In this document: positions 45,438-59,703 of the stretch, piece after piece | Position numbering within the stretch: position 1 is the first letter of the stretch | Layout of the letters: every line of letters begins with the position of its first letter | DNA from: Isoetes taiwanensis | Lineage: Eukaryota > Streptophyta > Lycopodiopsida > Isoetales > Isoetaceae | Direction: 5' to 3' | Length of the DNA: 64,000 nt | Assembly (NCBI GenBank): GCA_021234155.1 | Contig: JAJEKV010000050.1 | Coordinates: 3,806,488-3,870,487 of the forward strand | Notes under the pieces: generated by a model | The model's database searches: none | The model's input: the letters and a program-made list of their open reading frames with translations, nothing else | What the model was told of the DNA's origin: nothing | Program-made: the position numbers and the translations under genes

Positions 45438-45544
45438 CCCCTTGTGGGTCCCATAGGCCGATTGGCCTCAGTGGACGATAAAAAATCATTCTCATTCTCA
45501 TTTAATGTTACTTTCACATTAAAATAATAAAAAATATTTGCAAA

Positions 45545-47518
45545 GGAGGATGATACGACACCTAATTATCTTGCCCCAACCAACTAGGCAAAAGCATCTA
45601 GATGTTGAAGTTTGATCCTCTATACGTGATTATTCGCCCCTAAGAGGTTTGATCCTCTGTATGTGATCATTCGTCTATGAGGCAATTTTTATATTTGATG
45701 CTCCCATGGATACTTGAACTCGAGATTCGGCTACGACATCTTAATTATCATGCTAGACGTTGCAGTTTGATCCTCTATATGTAATAATTAGGTGCTACCT
45801 CCCGAAGATTTACTCGAGTAGCATATTAGAAGAACACTAGAAGGAAAAGTATTATTGAACTGGAATTTATTAATCAATTGCAAAATGATTTGGAACACTA
45901 AATTCAATATAAAGCTCTTATAATCTTTGTTCACAAAAGATGATGACTAGTGAGGACTATCCTTCTATGGCATGGCATCAGAACCAAATAGATATTAGAA
46001 TGATCTGACTATTGCCATGCATGAGAATACAATGAAGTTATCAAGTGATTCAAAACTTGCTCTAGTGTTCATTAATGTGGCTAGTAGCCATTTGATCCAT
46101 AGAATTCTGATCTCTCTGTTCCTTCCCACAAGAACATGCTTTTATATTGATCAAGGCAGTTTGAGTATCGGTATTCATGGCATGCAAATAGTGTAAATGA
46201 GCCAAACCTTGATTGGGCCATTGAACATGTTGTAGCATATATGTAGTGTAAATGAACCAAACTTTGATTGGACTGTTGAACTTGCGCATTGACCCAACAT
46301 CAAATCCCTTGATGAACATCACCCAAAACTTCAAGGTCTCTCAAATTATTAACCATGTTATCTCTTGATGAGACTTCAAAAAAAAAAAAATTCGAATATT
46401 TAGATACATATCAACTGCTATAATCCTTTGGCATTTTATTTTACCTAATCCAGCCATCCATCCCAACCTTGGAATTCGACAACAAATTAGGTGTAATATA
46501 TGTAGAGAACTAGAAAACTTGAAGATGGATATGTAAAAGGTCATCCCATGATTATATACTTCAATGTTGATTGCCAGGGGAGTAATTTCATCCTTCAGCG
46601 TCTGCTTATTGGACATAATTATACTACTAATGGTGGTTGAAAGAAGTGCCATCAAATTTGCTCTCTTTTTATTCAACTACTCTATCAATATAGCTTAATG
46701 AGTAAATTGGCATTGCATAACATGATAGCATTTCTTTTTACGATCATTTGATACTATAATTGTCGGTATATTGCATTAGCACATGGCATCACTCCTTTCA
46801 ACCTTAACAAAATTTTCGTTTTTACAGTCAGGTCTTCCATAGCTTTCTTCTTCAGATTAGATAAGCTTTTGATAGGCTCATAAACATATCCATGTTTACC
46901 TCAAAACCATCTAATTCATCCTTAGTTTTCTTATGGCTTGAAATTTAGTGGCCATATGTAGCCTAGAGATGCCCAAATAACCTTGTTATTTTTTAAATCG
47001 GCTAGAGTATTATGCCATACAAATACCCTTGTAAATATAGTCCACACTTCATTATTTTAAGGTCCATTCTGCATAGGTCATTTTTCTTGACTTGATATTG
47101 TTGAGTTTTCTTCTTTGCAATTCACCATTCTAAACTCCGCAAATTTAATCTGAGTTCTTGTTGGCTTTAGCTGAAACAATGAGAAACAATAAAAATAATG
47201 ACTTAGAAACCTAATGGGAAACCCCGACAAAGAAGATTATAAATAATAGAAACACAAAATAATGGGGTTATTCCATACCTTTGCCACGACGGTCGAACCC
47301 ATGACTTGAAGCTTCCTGTGGGAATTGAAGGTCCAAATTTGCCACCGTAATTGGTTGTAAATGGAGGAGCACATTTGCTAGAGAGAAAATAAATAGAACC
47401 ACAAAATCTGAGAGCGTGATTTGGGAATTAAGATAAGCATGATGGCTTGTCAATAATTGATGGATTGTTGTGACGTTTCCCTAGAATATATGGTGCAAAT
47501 ATATATATATATATCCTG
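45545..47518. other. copy B, LTR-like scraps and gene-free DNA
   Basis: Equivalent of 24480-26555. The 12-base primer-binding-site-like string is missing (GATTCGGCTACGACATC at about 45724). No LINE-tail insertion. No gene recognised. Confidence 0.5.
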
Positions 47519-47545
47519 CTAGTAAATTGCCCACCTTCGGTGGGC
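47519..47545 (-). mobile_element. Helitron-type 3' terminus, copy B
   Basis: CTAG at 47519-47522 and the GCCCACC/GGTGGGC stem at 47529-47545, identical to copy A. Confidence 0.6.
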
Positions 47546-50286
47546 TTTACATATGATTGTTCACCTTTTGTTATCGTTCCATGTGATGTCTCGGAAGTGG
47601 GCTTAGAGTGTAATTGATAAAAGCAAACATGTCTCTGTCATGACAGAATGTTAGTGGGATAACTAGAAGCTTTTTGGAGCTTGGTGCCAACATTGAATTA
47701 AAAACAAAATGAAGAAAGGCTAAATGCTTCTGATGCCAAATTCTCATACTGTTCAGACAAAGTATCAGTCCTCAACAGCTGCCAGAGAGTAGATTTCCAT
47801 TGTTGTGCCAAGCAATGTTATAATTTGTAAAATAAAGCTTTTTGTCAAATTTGAGTTATTATTTGAACAGAAAATAATTAAATGTTTTACCAAAATACAC
47901 AAACAATACAGGACTCAACTACACGGGCTCCAATTCCGGCAGTCCCAATTCATTCCATCAAGCCACGGCTATGGCGGATCCGATCCTAAGAACGGTCAGC
48001 AAACCCAAGATTAAAAAGAACCTTTTTCTTGCAAACCCAACACAATCCAATGAATTTTGAAGCTCTGGCTATGGCGGATTATCGGAACTCAATTACACAA
48101 ATCTAAAATGCGGCAGCCCAATTTAACGAAAAGCTCAAATTTTGAAGCTCTGGCGATGGCAGATTGGATGAAACTATCAATGCCAAGTGGAAGCAACGAT
48201 TAAGACTCGGTATTATCTTCTTTGAGGCGGTATTTGTTACAGTAAGGATTTGATGGTCTGATTGGCATAAGAGCTAAGGAGATAAGGCTGAAATCCAGCC
48301 GTTTTCATGCGGGCACGCCATTTTCCGATCAAATCCGTCAGAAATCTAGTCTTTCGTCATGGCACTGAATATGAATCAAAAGAAACAAAAAAAGCTGCAA
48401 AAAATACTCCTTTTACTACCAAAATAGTTTGCTCAGTAAAAAAGGTCTCAGCAGTGGATTAAATCCCATCCGACTGTTGAGCTTGACATAATTTTTGCTA
48501 ATCTCATAATTGCAAATAGAAAGCAATGCAGCATCGTCTTTGCATTTCAGACTATGGCTAAAATAGCAGACAAAGGAAATCGTGGAAGAATACTTAGGGG
48601 ATCTAAAATGAATGTCAATCTCCTAAGTCTACTGCAGATGGAAATAGGTAGTGTCAAGCTCGAGAGGACGTAACATTTAAAATGCCATAGTTGTAGCATA
48701 TATTAAAAAATAAAATGACTCAGCCAATGCATTTTGTTTGGAAGTAAAACTGTTGTAGCATATATTCAGAAAGAAAATGACTTGGCCAGTACATTTTGCT
48801 TGGAAATAAAGATGGCCTCAGTAGAATAACACAATCAAAACTATCTACTTCCTAATGAAAAGGTCATACCATAAACCAACAACTTACTTTTAACAAAATA
48901 GAAGTCCCACGTAGTAGATCCGTGTGGAATCAGAGAAATAGAAAACATCTTTAATAACCGAAACGCTAACCAGAAAGGCAGGCATCATGCACAAAAGCCC
49001 AATCACTTGCATAAGAACCGTCCACTCAATGGAATGGGAAATCAAACCTGATGAATCTGCCGTAGTGATGATCCTCTTCTTGATATCGAGTAGACCTTTT
49101 AAACCAAACTCAACCAATTTTCATCTTAATCAAAATTGCTACCTGCTATTCCAAATTCTGTCTCTTGACTTCCAATGTATAGTCGGCCTCATATCTATTG
49201 GACATTCAATCAGAGGTTTTGATTAAGGATAAGCCATTTGGATGCAACCGAGAAAAATAACATACCTAATGTGTATCTGCAAATCTGATCTGTTGATCCG
49301 CACTTGTGTATACAGCCGATTCTTTTTGCTCCGATTGTAGAGCTATAAAGAGTCTTTCAAAGCCCTGTTACAGTTGAAACAAAAACGTCTTAAAAATTAA
49401 CAAAGATGAACTAGATCTAGAGGGTCGTTTTACCTGGTTATCCACCGCAAAGCCCCAACAAAGTGGCTCTAAATTCTGGGTATGACGCCAAGCTATGGCG
49501 CTAGAGTAAGCGGGTAACGCATCAAGAAAATCGACACCCTTTTTTTCTTTAACTTTTTTCCCATACCATGTGTGGGACGATCATCCAAAGGAGTGCCTAT
49601 AGCATGGGATTAAATGCTTCCGGCGAAAGAGACCATCTGCCCCGAGTGATGGGAAAATGAAGAGAAGATGCAAAAACATTATTCTGCTAATAGAATTGTC
49701 ATGGTTAGGGTTTGGAACAGATAAAACATCAAACGGTTCGGATTTATAATCAGCCAGCGGATGAGATGGAACACACCTTTTCGAGCAGTGCCTATAAAAA
49801 AAGTATACTTGGCATGCCACATGGCACAATTCGAGCCATCCATGTTTGATGCTTGACATACATACTTACTGGATAATTTTATAATATAAAAATGATGGCC
49901 ACAAAAACCATACAAGTCTTGCCGTTAGGCTTGTAGGCCATACTTAGCAAGGGAGATGGCCTAGTTATTATCATAACGTAGCCACATGAGCTCACCATGT
50001 AGGTGTCCCACCATGTGGATGCAACCCATTGGTGCAAATGAGCCAACTAGTAAACCCTAACATATTTAAGACCAAACTCTAGGCCTAGCTCACTTTTGCT
50101 CCATCATCTACTGCAACCTCGAATCCTTCTCCTAGCTCCGATTGAAGGATTGTCTTCGACAAAATAGCTTGGGACAACAATCCAGGAGTGCAATCGCATC
50201 ATCCTGAAGAGCTCCTACTCCAGACTACCTGCAAAAGATGGTGATCCCAAGAGCTAGAAGTAGCAGTTAAGGAGCAGGTATTTCAA
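47546..50286. other. copy B, gene-free DNA
   Basis: Equivalent of 26583-29296. The minus-strand frame 48890-49117 is open here (75 codons, with the hydrophobic VLMQVIGLLCMMPAFLVSV) and could be a captured membrane-protein exon; no family recognised. Confidence 0.4.
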
Positions 50287-50414
50287 ATAGATATCAAAAT
50301 TTATATATTATTAGTAGACTGCAATATTTCGGGCCATCCTGACCATCACGTATGCACACTGGACAGCTCAGATGCAATGGTGCGCATTGATTTTTCTGAT
50401 ATAGTCCACTTGGT

Positions 50415-50626
50415 CGATGAGGTGGATGATCCTACGGCTCGCGCTGACTTAGATATATGCGATATGACGCGATCTCGGCCTTTGATTGGACCCAAGATCC
50501 TACGGTCCACATTGCATGCTCGGGCCTTAAGGAGAGGCTTTCAAAAGTTTTTATGCTGTTGAGGGGATTCGAACCTTGGTCATTGCTCCCTAAGCCCTCC
50601 ATTCTAACTATAGACTAGGCCTTAAT
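50415..50626 (-). repeat. tRNA-derived SINE-like unit, copy B
   Basis: Same A-box and B-box arrangement as copy A; GGATTCGAACC at about 50565 is the complement of a perfect B box. Confidence 0.45.
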
Positions 50627-52875
50627 TGATTGTAAAAAAACTCGTTCCATATACAATTACCTCCGATCCTAATGGTTCTAGAATGTTCAAGATTGTCCCA
50701 CATGAGGATGGGCATTCTAATTCTTGGCTAGAAAGTTGTGGAATAGGCATTACTAATATTTTCTTGCTTGATCTATTTTGCAGATCGAATCACAGTAATG
50801 GCTTCATTGAGCTAAGCATGTGCCGATTCCTCTGGGCGCATCAACTTATCTGGAATCGATTTGTATAGAGCATCTGCTAACAACAGGTGTTAACAATTAC
50901 CAAATGCATTCGCTCCTCAGTCACATTGCAATTTTGAATAGCTATGTATAGAACGGTGAGTGCTTTGGATGGCAGACTTCAATTGGAGGTAAGAAAGGAC
51001 AATGTAGGTTATAGAGTAGGAAGATGAAGTTTGTTTGCAAAAAATATTGTCTTCGATATTCCTCAACATCAACAAAGGAGGTTCATTTCCAGTGTGGAAA
51101 TGATGCCAGCCACTTGGCTTAAGTCTGTTTGCCTGTGATGTGACTATAAATATAGGAAAGACTTAAAATCCTTTATTAATCCATTGTGGGCACATGTATT
51201 AGCCTTTGTTTGGAGAAAATCTTTGTGGATGGACATACATAGTGCTAAACTTGCACCAACTCTTTGCCATGAGAAACAACATAATTCAAGCAACTAGGGG
51301 CAATGAAATAATGGCTTCACGAACAATAATGTAGCACCGCCTACACCCGCACAATAGAATGCCACTCACCTAGCATGCGTAATAGCTTCCTCCATTGCAA
51401 TTCAATACATGCAAATGATCTACCAGACAAATCCCACTAAATACCTGCCCCCAAAACCTTTTCATTTCCCAATTCAAATATACAAATTCTAAGCTATAGA
51501 AAACCTAGGCATTTAACTGCCCTCCTTTGTGCATACCCCCTTTAAGTCTTGGAAGTCGAACTTGCACTGTAGAAATGATGGAATCCGAATAAAAAAAACC
51601 CTGCTACTCACCTACCCTCCTTTGCGCCCAACGGTGCGTAACTTGCATATATATGTAGTTCATATGGGAGTTAGCACTCCAGATGAATTAGCATGTTGTA
51701 CTTCAAATAGGGGCATCTAGAACCTTAATTCTAATCATGAATCCAAATCAATGAACCCTATTTATACTTAGTTGCATGTGATTAGAACTAGTTGATATTT
51801 TGATTGTTTATCGAGTTATGGATGGTATAAGATGTAGGTTGATCATTGTTTGCACCTCTTATGTATGAGGAAATGGGGGTAGAGACCAAGTATCCATTAT
51901 AAGATGATGCTTCTATTTAAAAACCCTATAATTTCTATTTATTATTCGGCATGTGCATAGAACCCACCGGGCTATGGAAGTTATGTTGTTAGCGAGCATC
52001 AGGAACGGGGGCTCTAGAGATGTTGAGGTAGGACCCTATTGAGCGTGGCTATTAGAGTCCTTATAATGGACTAGGCCTATAGTCGACCACCTCGTGCAGA
52101 TCGGGTATGGATCTGACACTCCCTGGGTTGAACGTGTCATCCTGAATCAGAGAGCTGCAGGTGTCGCCCAGGCTCATGTATGGGGGAGTTCACGTCGCAT
52201 ATGGACGTATATTGCCACGATCCTCTACTTGCTTGCAGAACCGTTGTGCCTCGGGAAGGGAGTTATCCCTATCCTGCCTCGTTACCAGGGGGATGAAACT
52301 TGGAGTGGTCCCATTGGGTAGGAAATTGTATCTCCAAAAGGCTACAATCCAATCAGAGCCTGATTTAGCCTATCTGCATAGTATGTTATTGACACTAAAC
52401 CTGGCTTGTGGGGTCAAATACAAAACTCAGACTGGCCAAGTTTGGATTAGAACCTCCAGATCACTTAAGGTGATTAGTCTATGTGGTAAAATTCCAAAAG
52501 AAAACTCAAATACTTCAAATTTAATATCTTTTCCATTTCGAGAAAAAAGCTATCAGTGGATAGATTAATGCCATTTCCTAATATTTCAAGTTTTTAAGGA
52601 TATTTTTATGCAAAGAGATAGTGAAAAGTAACTAAAAGAGGTTTATAAAATCCTTTCTCAAGCTAGAGTGATATTTTGTGAGATATTTGGGCTTGAATTC
52701 AATTAAAAATGGAATTCGAGCTTTTGTATTTTGATATTTCCACGTTTTTAAGGCCTGGAGTGAAATGGTTGAAGATTTTGGCCATAGAGATATATATTAT
52801 GATAGTGCATCCTTTTCTCTGTTTTGATCTCCAATCTTTGCTAAAGAAAATGATGTTTGTCGTGCAATAAAACAC
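50627..52875. other. copy B, no assigned gene
   Basis: Equivalent of 30111-32340, with the same unassigned plus-strand open stretches at 52094-52568. Confidence 0.35.
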
Positions 52876-53692
52876 CTCCAAGCTAGAAAAGGTGGAAATC
52901 AGCTAGTGTCTCACAGCTTCAACATCTCTGGAATGATAATGCATGGAAGTGTGGGAAGACATTAGGCAGCTTGTGGGAGGAAAAAATTTGATAATATATG
53001 AGAGTGGCTCACACTCAAATTGTCTGTCTTGACTAGAAGATTAGAAACTCGGATAACTATAAGGTTGCTCTGGGTTATAAAATTATAGCTCCTACTAAAT
53101 CTCTTGATCATTCAAATAAGTGGCAGATGTCCAAACAACATTTTACGACTATTCTGGTGAACAATTGGAAAACTTACTCTCAATCTAAAGTGCAGATCTT
53201 TGGCTGGAGATGCCTCCACCAAGCCATTCTGACTAACCGGATAGTGTATGCTAGATGCCCTGACTGAGTTGACTCTTTCTAATGTAAGCTTTGTGTTCGT
53301 AGGAATGAAACTGTATCCCATATTTTTTATTGTCCAAAAATAAGGACTTTTGAAGATGGTTGGACATGTATCTGAAGGAGAAAGGCTATAATATTGGCAA
53401 CTGGAAAAACCTAATAGATGTGCTTAAAGGATCGAATTGCTTTCTTAATATTGTTAGACAAACAACCATCTGAGTCATTTGGATACATAGGAACATGGTC
53501 AATTATTCAAATAAAAGAGTTGATGTTACTTGGTCAAAGGTCGCCTTCTAAATTGAACTGTCCAAAAATGCTATGGCTCATAAAAATAGGAAGCTAGAAA
53601 AAGTAGATAGAGCTTTGTCGCCATAGGAAGATTTGAGGGTCTTCTTAATATTTTCATTTGTAATGATATGCTTCTCACTAATGACTATTTTG
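52876..53692 (+). mobile_element. L1-a ORF2 C-terminal part, copy B
   Basis: Clearer than copy A: NNWKTYSQSKVQIFGWRCLH, QAILTNRIVYARCPD, CKLCVRRNETVSHIFYCP, with two stops. This is a zf-RVT domain on the plus strand. It continues at 59473. Confidence 0.65.
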
Positions 53693-53812
53693 TTTTTTTT
53701 GTTGAAGGACGTCAGACTTTATTCAATCAAAGAGTCAAATACAAGTATAAATGCAGAGACAGGAATAAAATCTCAGCGGATAAGCGGAGACCCACCGAGT
53801 GAAGCAACCTGC

Positions 53813-56800
53813 CTAAGCATAAGAGTGCACATCCAAAAACTCCTCAAAAATCAATCGCCTCTTGTGAGGGGCAAGTGAAGAACAATGATACGACTTTACA
53901 ATGTAACCTTGAGCTTCTTGGAGAACACGATTATCTGCCACATCCAGACCTTTGAAGATTACCAATCTTCGTCTTTTCCAGATAGTCCAAAGCAACCATC
54001 CTGCTGCTAGATGAAAAGCCCGGCCTTGTAACTCGACCGACTGTACTTGGGTAAAATGCCAAAAGCAGTTTTGACTTGTTAGTGAAACCTGAAAAAGGGA
54101 AAACAACCAGTCCCATACACATCTAAGGTGTTCACACATGAAAAGCAATGCTCAATGGTCTCGGATCCACGCTTGCATCTTGGACAATCGATTTGATATT
54201 CTAGGGTTAAACTTATGAACAAGCACATTAACCCTTGACACCTATGAAGAATCGCCACCAAAGCCATTGAAGAGGAGGAAGTTGAAGAGACCACTTATTA
54301 GATGGAGGAAGAATATCAGTATCAAGCAACAACTGATACATAGAGTTCACAAGTTTGCACTCCTTAATTTCTTCATGACAAACCCATACCAAAATATCTT
54401 CTTGGTGTGGCGAGAATAGGGTCTGTAGAAAATCAGCAACTTGTTGCCAAAGAACTCTATCCCATCGCCCCAATAGAAACTTTAACCTGAAAAGCCTCCC
54501 ATGTCAAAGAATCGGCTCGAGTCATACCATGCTTTTTACAATAGTTAAGATTCCAAAGCACTTTTCCAACGTCTTTGAGTCAATGGGTGCCTTTGTAAAG
54601 CAAAGTGGTTGATTGTCTACGGAGGGATCCACCAACAAGGTGCGATCAACTGTACACAAGCGTTGGACTGATGTGAAATAAAGTTTTGACTGTGTGCCGG
54701 GAATCTAACAATCCCTTTAAGAATGGAGAAGCATTATGATAAGGCCGCAACTCATAAAATAAACTCCATGGAAGAACAGGGTTTGAGTGTGACTTTACCA
54801 AAGGGATACAAATGGGTAAGAGCATGCAATAAGCCGTAACCCGGAGAATCATCCTTACCTACGAAGCCGCCAAATGAATTTTGAGATCATAACCTTACTC
54901 AAAATGGAAATCATCATGCCCAAACCTCCAAAGCCGGACTTAGGTTTTATACACTTAGACCATGCAACCTTCACCACTACCCACAGCTTCATTTCCACCC
55001 CGGAGAAAGTTTCTAACAACACCCACAATCTCCTCGAAACTTTGAGTGGGAAGCAAGAATGGCGAAGCCATATAGACATGTGTGTTGCTTAAGACATGCT
55101 TAGCAACTGTTACCCTTCCGGGCATAGATAGCTTAGCCAGATCCCACCAAAAAGGTGCCTCCAACCCCTCGATTATAACATCCCAAGCATCGGTTGAAAC
55201 ATGAATACCCACCGATACCAAGAAGCTTGGTTGCCTTCCCATGAGGCAACACCTTCCGTGGGTAAGCAAGAACACATGGTGGGACTTCATCATCTAGAGT
55301 CCACAAAGCGTAACACTTTTGCCAACCGACCAAAACTCCGGAGGCTAAGGAAAATGTGTCAAGCGTAAGCTTTGCATTTTGGAGATTATCGGCATCTGCT
55401 TTCAAAAATAGAAAGATATCATCCGCATCTTGATTAATTTCCATAGGAAGACCCCCGATCACATCATCCTCAAACACTAGAAAATAATTGTGAAAGCACC
55501 TCTGCCACTATTGTAAAAGCAATGGAGCCAAGGGGCAACCTTGGCCGAACTCCTCTACCAACAGGAAAGACAACAGAGGGCTCTCCACGGAAGAGTATCA
55601 GAGATCTTGCTGAAGTATGCAACTTCATGACATCTCTTGTGAATGGGATACCAAACCCTAAAGCCAATAAACACTTCTCTAAAAACCCCAATCCACACCG
55701 CCATATGCCTTGGCAAAGTCAAGTTTGAGATACACAATACGATGGGCCTTTAGCCTTGCCCAATACATACCTTCATAGGCACTGCAACATTATCAAGAAT
55801 ACACCTTCCGTGGGCAAGAACCCGTTTGGGTGGGCCGAAATTGACTCAGCAAGAACACCACACAACTTCTCTGCGAGCTTTTCATAAAAATCTTATACAA
55901 TCGTAGAAAGCAATGTTATAGGGCCTTAATCCAAATGGTCTTGGGCTCTTTACACTTGGGAATGAGGGAAATAGCACCTGTGTTAAGAATTTTGTCCAGA
56001 CTTACGTGTCTTCTAAATTCACAAAATGCATTATATATATCATCTCCAATCCACTCCCAATATTCTTGAAAAATTCTCTTTGAAAACCATCAAGACACGG
56101 ACATTTTCCTTTCTCCAATAGGTGAGCATTTGCGCCTAGATCGCCTCTAGTGATATTTGTCTCTAAAATTGAGCGTTGCTCTGCTGAAACAATAGAATGC
56201 ACTTTAGTTAACACACTGATTGCGGGTCCTCCCGAAATGGTAAGCGATGTCGGTAAGGAATCTTGCAAAATGATTATGTAGGTGCTGCTTTAGGTGCACC
56301 GGATCAGAAACCTCCGAGCCATCTGGGAGAGTGAGAGAGTTAATAGAAGTAGCCATCCTCCTCCGTTTTGCCGCCCTAAAAAAGAAATGAGAACACCTAT
56401 CACCAGACTTAAACCATTCCAAACCAGCCTTCAACCCGCCTCCAAGAACTGCCCTTGTCTCAATATCTTTAATTTCTTGTAAGATCTGTTTCTCTCTAAT
56501 GCCAGACGAAGGAATGTGAGCTCTGCATATTTGTAACTCCTGATATAAGGCTGTCAAATGACCTCTGGCCTCAACCACTTTACGATGACCCCATTCCTTA
56601 GCAAAGGATTTGACCGCCGCCATGGCAGCTACAACCCCTGACATCCCCCTGGATGAAGCGAATGCACAATGACCATGCATCTTTACGGACTGTTTTAAAC
56701 TCTTCGCTCTTCTTGGTGGCGGTATTGAGCTTGAAAAATGTTTTAGTGGGCCTTCTATTATTTGCCGTCTGAGAAGAAAACCATTGTGGGTTGTGATGCG

Positions 56801-57486
56801 AAAATGTAACTATCAATAGATTAGTCCTGTGAAAAGGAAGTACCAAGCCAGCAGCAATAACATTATAATAGCCACGATCATGGCGAGCATAGGCTCTACC
56901 ATAACCCGTCCAACCATTACACCATGTGTATGACTGATCCCCATCAATTTCTGCCCATCCACACTCCAGCAGGAAACGTCGCCATTTGTTCCCTCTCAAA
57001 TCCTTGGATTACTTGTGATCCCCGACCACATCTATCAACTTCTGCTTCTACCATATTAAAGTCACCAACCATAAACCAAGCAACATTACTTCCAAGTCTA
57101 AGCACCTTACTCCTCAAAGAAGCCCATAAAGAACCCCTTTGACCCGGTTGATTATGAGCATAAACATTTACAATACCCCATTCCTGACCCTTATCCTGCC
57201 ATTTAACAATAATCCAGCGACCAAACTTATCAGTCTGAGTAAATGTCACATCAATAGAAGACCTCCAAGCAGTGAGAACCCCAGCTTTAGATGAGTCAGC
57301 TGCCGCCACCAAAACATTGTACTCACGACCTAGAATGGAAGCCAGCTTGTGTACATCACCTCTTCGACACTTGTGTTCTTGAAGGCAACAAAAATCCATA
57401 GGAAATTTAGATAAATAAAGGGACAATCTGCTTCTTTTACTGGGGGAAGAAGCAATGCCCCGAACATTCCATGACACAATATTCAT
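53813..57486 (-). pseudogene. L1-b ORF2, copy B
   Basis: Start MNIVSWNVRGIASSPSKR at 57486, the classic beginning of an L1 endonuclease. The endonuclease is open to 56944 (VGDFNMVEAEVDR). RT pieces: RGEPSVVFPVGRGVR (55470-55691) and MEINQDADDIFLFL (55133-55477), where copy A has the expected Tyr before ADD. The zf-RVT terminus is intact at 53813-54148 (CEHLRCVWDWLF, LLWTIWKRRRLVIF). Confidence 0.8.
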
Positions 57487-59240
57487 AATACTGAGTTGGG
57501 ATGTTCCACTTCCATACTCACTATCTGCATGTCTACCACATCAGTCCCATGATATTCTTCTGGGAGATCTGCCCAACAAGTCCTAGAAAGTGGTAAGGGG
57601 GAGCCTCCTCTCCCATTGTGCACTGCAATTCTTGGCGGAGGAGAGCCTCCTCTCTGCTCTATCCTCCCCATATTTTGTGCAGCTTCACCATGAGACTCAA
57701 GTGGTGAGGGAGAGCCTTCGCTCCGCTCAACCCTCCCATTTGCCTCTTCTGTGGAAGTGACAACCTGCGAAGCAAAGTGAGCATATTTGTTCCTTGCAGC
57801 TTTTTTCAAACTCACTTTTGTCCATCCTGCTTGAACTCGTTCTTGCCGTTCTTGTTCTATTTGAATCGAATGCAATTTAGTCAGAAAGCGACATCATCAA
57901 AAAGAAGAGGGGAAGGAACACCTACGCCACATTTTGGATTTGCACAAGACAGGGGCTGAGAAGGAGAAGGGAGAGACACAGGCGGTGTAGAAGTATTGGG
58001 GATAGAAGCAGGAAGAGTGGCAGTAGAGGGTATGGACATGTGGGGAAGAGCAACAGGATGATCCCTCTTAGCTCGAAAGTTTGCAAACATTGCTAGTTGA
58101 GGAAATAAGAGGGCAAGCTGAGGACCATTAAGCAATTTCAAGTCAAACTTAAGAAACATGGGGCCACTTTTAATTACAACAGACTCAGGCAAAGCATGAC
58201 CAAGGGAAGTGACACACGATCTTTTCCCCATCAACAATGGAATGGGCCAAATGAGTGCCCAAACCATTAGCAATGTTAATGAGGAACTTCGGGGACCAAA
58301 GAAGTCGAGGAAGATTGGAGATTGAGAGCCAGCAAAGGCATTTTCAAAGCATTGAGCATGTTGGGATTAAAACACGGAGAATAAGACTGGTACAATATAT
58401 AATCACTCCACATAGGATCAACCCCTCGTGTCACCAAGCCGATGCCTTTCTGGATCATCAAAAACAATCAAGAAAAAGTTTTTATCTAACATTTTCAATG
58501 TAATGCGATAGCCAGAAGTCCAATTCTTCAAGATGACCTGTTAACCAAAGATCCAAGCTTTCTAACATCCAAATAAACACCAATATAACGCCCACAACTC
58601 CAAATGACATCAAATTACCAATACACTTCTTATGAAGATCATGATCAATTTCCACCACATGATATCCGAAGCTTTAAGGGTGTCTCTACATACCTCCGGT
58701 TCATAGAACACCTCCACGGTGGTAAAGAAAAAGTGAAGTTTGTGCCTCACGTGCTAGAAGCTTCGCCCAATAAGGATCCAATATCTCTTTTATTTTCATG
58801 AATCATCAAATCAATAGCTCCTGAAACACGAAGAAGAAATAGCGTAAGACAAATCTTTCTTAATCCAATCACTAAAAGCGTTCCCCTGGTTACCCTAGTC
58901 AATTTGAATTTCCGGACCTCCATGGTAATGCAGGGGCGGAAGCCACAATTGTGGGAGCTGGGGGGATAGAAGCACTATCACTTTGAATTCTAATATCAGG
59001 AGCACCAACAAGCTCTATTACGAACTTGGCACATCTGCTCTATTACCATTAGGGGGAACACCCCGAGATGGTAATTGGGGAAAATCAATATGAGAGATAT
59101 CCATACCTTCTTGAACCAAGCTCTCTTTCATCAGATCTTTTCCTCGTTGCGTCCCTTTAGCGGCATGAGACTTCGTCCCTATCGGGGGCTTGAAGGCCAC
59201 TGGAGAAGAAGAAACAGAAGAGACTGCTTTCGTCACCATC
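57483..59240 (-). pseudogene. L1-b ORF1 region, copy B
   Basis: 57483-57875 reads VQAGWTKVSLKKAARNKYAH and GSPSPLESHGEAAQ; 57881-58273 reads ALPESVVIKSGPMFLKFDL and a Pro/Ser-rich tail. It overlaps the ORF2 start by a few bases. Identity as ORF1 is inferred from position and composition. Confidence 0.55.
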
Positions 59241-59472
59241 AAGGATGAGGTGACCGAAAGTGATCAGACCAGATCCGGCTGCCTTGTGCAAAAAGCAACC
59301 CACCACAACACACACTAATGGAAAGCCCTCGACGCAAGCTTTCCAACGAGCTCAGACAGACCAAAAAGCGAGCTCGGATGCAGAAGTTATGGCAGAAAAG
59401 GTAAATCTGCCATGTCCGTCGACCGGCCCATCAGAGCGCCTTCAATCTACCATGCCCCTAATGACTATTTTG

Positions 59473-59703
59473 TGGCATTCAGAGATGCTGATAGCATTAA
59501 CAACGAGGATGAATTGTAAGCTGAATTTTGAGGATACAATGCCCTATGCAGTAGCTTCTAATATCTTCAACCATGAGCACCCCTGGCCCTAACTCGACAG
59601 ACTTGTTGATAATTGATGATCAAGGGAGGGAGATGGATCCTGGTCTTTTCTTGCTCTTGGACTTGTAATAAAACGTCTTTTCCAACCCAAAAAAAAAAAA
59701 AAA
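59473..59703 (+). mobile_element. L1-a 3' end with poly(A) tail, copy B
   Basis: Continues L1-a after the target duplication and ends in an A run at about 59688-59703. Confidence 0.65.

Larger units (their letters stand above)
43499..45439. other. spacer between duplication copies
   Basis: About 1.9 kb not seen in copy B within the window. If the array is tandem, its counterpart would lie beyond 64000. It holds a decayed third member of the small ORF family and an L1 fragment. Confidence 0.6.
53693..59457 (-). mobile_element. full-size L1-type LINE (L1-b), copy B
   Basis: Same insertion as copy A, with the 15-bp duplication CTAATGACTATTTTG at 53678-53692 and 59458-59472. Shared position and target site show that the insertion preceded the large duplication. 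Confidence 0.85.
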
